From: an uncultured Streptococcus sp.
Lineage (GTDB): Bacteria; Bacillota; Bacilli; Lactobacillales; Streptococcaceae
Assembly (NCBI RefSeq): GCF_959025735.1
Contig: NZ_CAUFJQ010000044.1
Location: forward strand, 1 to 14,775
Reading direction: 5' to 3'
Length of the DNA stretch: 14,775 nucleotides
This document shows positions 13,873 to 14,775 of the stretch, piece by piece. The notes under the pieces were generated by a model. It ran no database searches. It had not been told where the DNA came from and worked only from the letters and a program-made list of their open reading frames with translations. The position numbers were made by a program, and so were the translations under genes. Every line of letters starts with the position of its first letter. The stretch's first letter is position 1.

Positions 13873-14775
13873 ATGGAAAAAGACTGGTGGAAGGGGAAGG
13901 TTGCTTACCAGATCTACCCAAAAAGCTTTAAGGATAGCAATGGCGATGGTGTTGGGGATTTAAACGGAATCACGGAGAAACTAGATTACCTTCAAGACTT
14001 AGGGATTGATATTCTCTGGCTATCTCCTGTTTACAAGAGTCCTTTTATTGACCAGGGATATGATATTTCCGATTATTATGCCATTGACCCCCTTTTTGGG
14101 ACCATGGAAGATATGGAAGAGTTGATTGCGGAAGGTAAGAAGCGGGGCATTTCCATTATCATGGACTTGGTGGTCAACCATTGCTCCAGTCATCACGAGT
14201 GGTTCCAAAAGGCTTTAGCGGATCCAGATGGCCCTTATGCGGATTACTTTTATTTTATCGAAAGTGATAAAGAACCCAACAACTGGGAAAGTTACTTTGG
14301 GGGCAGTGTTTGGGAGCCAGTTCCTGGCACCAATAAGTACTATCTCCATTCTTTCCACAAGGACCAGCCGGATCTCAATTGGCAAAATCCTGTCTTGCGC
14401 GAAGAAATTTACAAGATGATCAACTGGTGGTTGGACAAGGGAATTGCGGGCTTTCGGATCGATGCTATTATCAATATCAAAAAAGATCTAGAATGGCGTT
14501 CGCTTCCGTCTGATCGCGAAAATGGCTTGGTCCCAGTACCGGAGTCTCTAGTGAATGCCCAATCGATTGAACCGTTCTTGCAAGAGTTAAATGAGCGGAC
14601 CTTTGCCAAGTACAATGCTTTCACTGTAGGAGAAGTGTTCAATGAAACCGACGAAGAGTTGCATTTCTTTATCGGAAAAGATGGTGTCTTTTCTTCTATC
14701 TTTGACTTCAAGCAAACCTGCTTAGGGCAGGAAGGAAAAGGCTGGTTTGACCATAGTCTTCCAACAGCAGATGAA
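13873..14775 (+). CDS. GH13 alpha-glucosidase, 3' end outside window
   Basis: The first 301 residues of a glycoside hydrolase family 13 enzyme, open to the window edge. AGGAGA precedes the ATG by 7 nt. Visible family blocks are VAYQIYPKSFKDSNGDGVGDLNGI (10-33, with the metal-binding Asp-rich loop), IMDLVVNHCSSHHEWF (96-111), GFRIDAI (nucleophile D197) and FTVGEVF (acid/base E254). It has no signal peptide, so it acts in the cytoplasm on imported oligosaccharides. It resembles glucan 1,6-alpha-glucosidase (DexB) and oligo-1,6-glucosidase. It differs from the DexB sequence I remember, with a longer stretch between D197 and E254, and Ala198 where 1,6-specific enzymes usually have Val. An alpha-1,4 or mixed specificity is therefore possible, and I give no symbol. 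It lies 66 bp after msmK, consistent with uptake followed by cleavage. Confidence 0.88.
   Translation, partial: MEKDWWKGKVAYQIYPKSFKDSNGDGVGDLNGITEKLDYLQDLGIDILWLSPVYKSPFIDQGYDISDYYAIDPLFGTMEDMEELIAEGKKRGISIIMDLVVNHCSSHHEWFQKALADPDGPYADYFYFIESDKEPNNWESYFGGSVWEPVPGTNKYYLHSFHKDQPDLNWQNPVLREEIYKMINWWLDKGIAGFRIDAIINIKKDLEWRSLPSDRENGLVPVPESLVNAQSIEPFLQELNERTFAKYNAFTVGEVFNETDEELHFFIGKDGVFSSIFDFKQTCLGQEGKGWFDHSLPTADE

Overview
The window looks like chromosomal DNA of a Streptococcus (mitis/sanguinis/parasanguinis type). It has low GC, AAGGAG-type ribosome binding sites, GTG starts inside tight operons, an LPXTG wall-anchored protein and a CcpA cre box. It also carries a core gene order I associate with streptococci: pnp, cysE, acetyltransferase, cysS, mini-RNase III, then msmK and a GH13 alpha-glucosidase. 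Species cannot be fixed from the sequence alone.

Left part (1-4830): an AT-rich accessory, cell-surface region. It holds a four-helix membrane protein of unknown function, a lipoprotein 34 bp downstream, and an 882-residue wall-anchored coiled-coil protein. That protein has a central domain resembling the SEC10/PgrA surface-exclusion family and ends at a perfect 18-bp terminator hairpin. A second, unrelated lipoprotein (4873-5610) with its own extended -10 promoter and terminator follows.

Middle (5700-6195): about 470 bp without a supportable gene, between an extended -10 promoter and pnp. It holds three tandem, diverged copies of a roughly 113-bp unit. Each unit has a conserved frame (GAAAAAGATA on the 5' side, TCCTATTTTC on the 3' side) around an apical hairpin. 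The hairpin differs completely in sequence between copies yet stays perfectly base-paired. This is strong in-window evidence for a conserved structured RNA, either a tandem leader of pnp or an array of small RNAs. It is the most interesting item here and I do not recognise it as a known family.

Right part (6196-12551): a compact, probably co-transcribed cluster. It encodes PNPase (RNA decay), serine acetyltransferase (cysteine synthesis), a double GNAT acetyltransferase, cysteinyl-tRNA synthetase, mini-RNase III (23S rRNA maturation) and a PucR/CdaR-type regulator. Gaps are 24 bp or less, the last two junctions overlap, and the cluster ends in a strong terminator.

Far right (12600-14775): a cre box and promoter region, then msmK (shared ATPase of sugar ABC importers), an intrinsic terminator, and the first 301 codons of a GH13 alpha-glucosidase that runs off the window. 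MsmK powers import of oligosaccharides, and the glucosidase would cleave them inside the cell.
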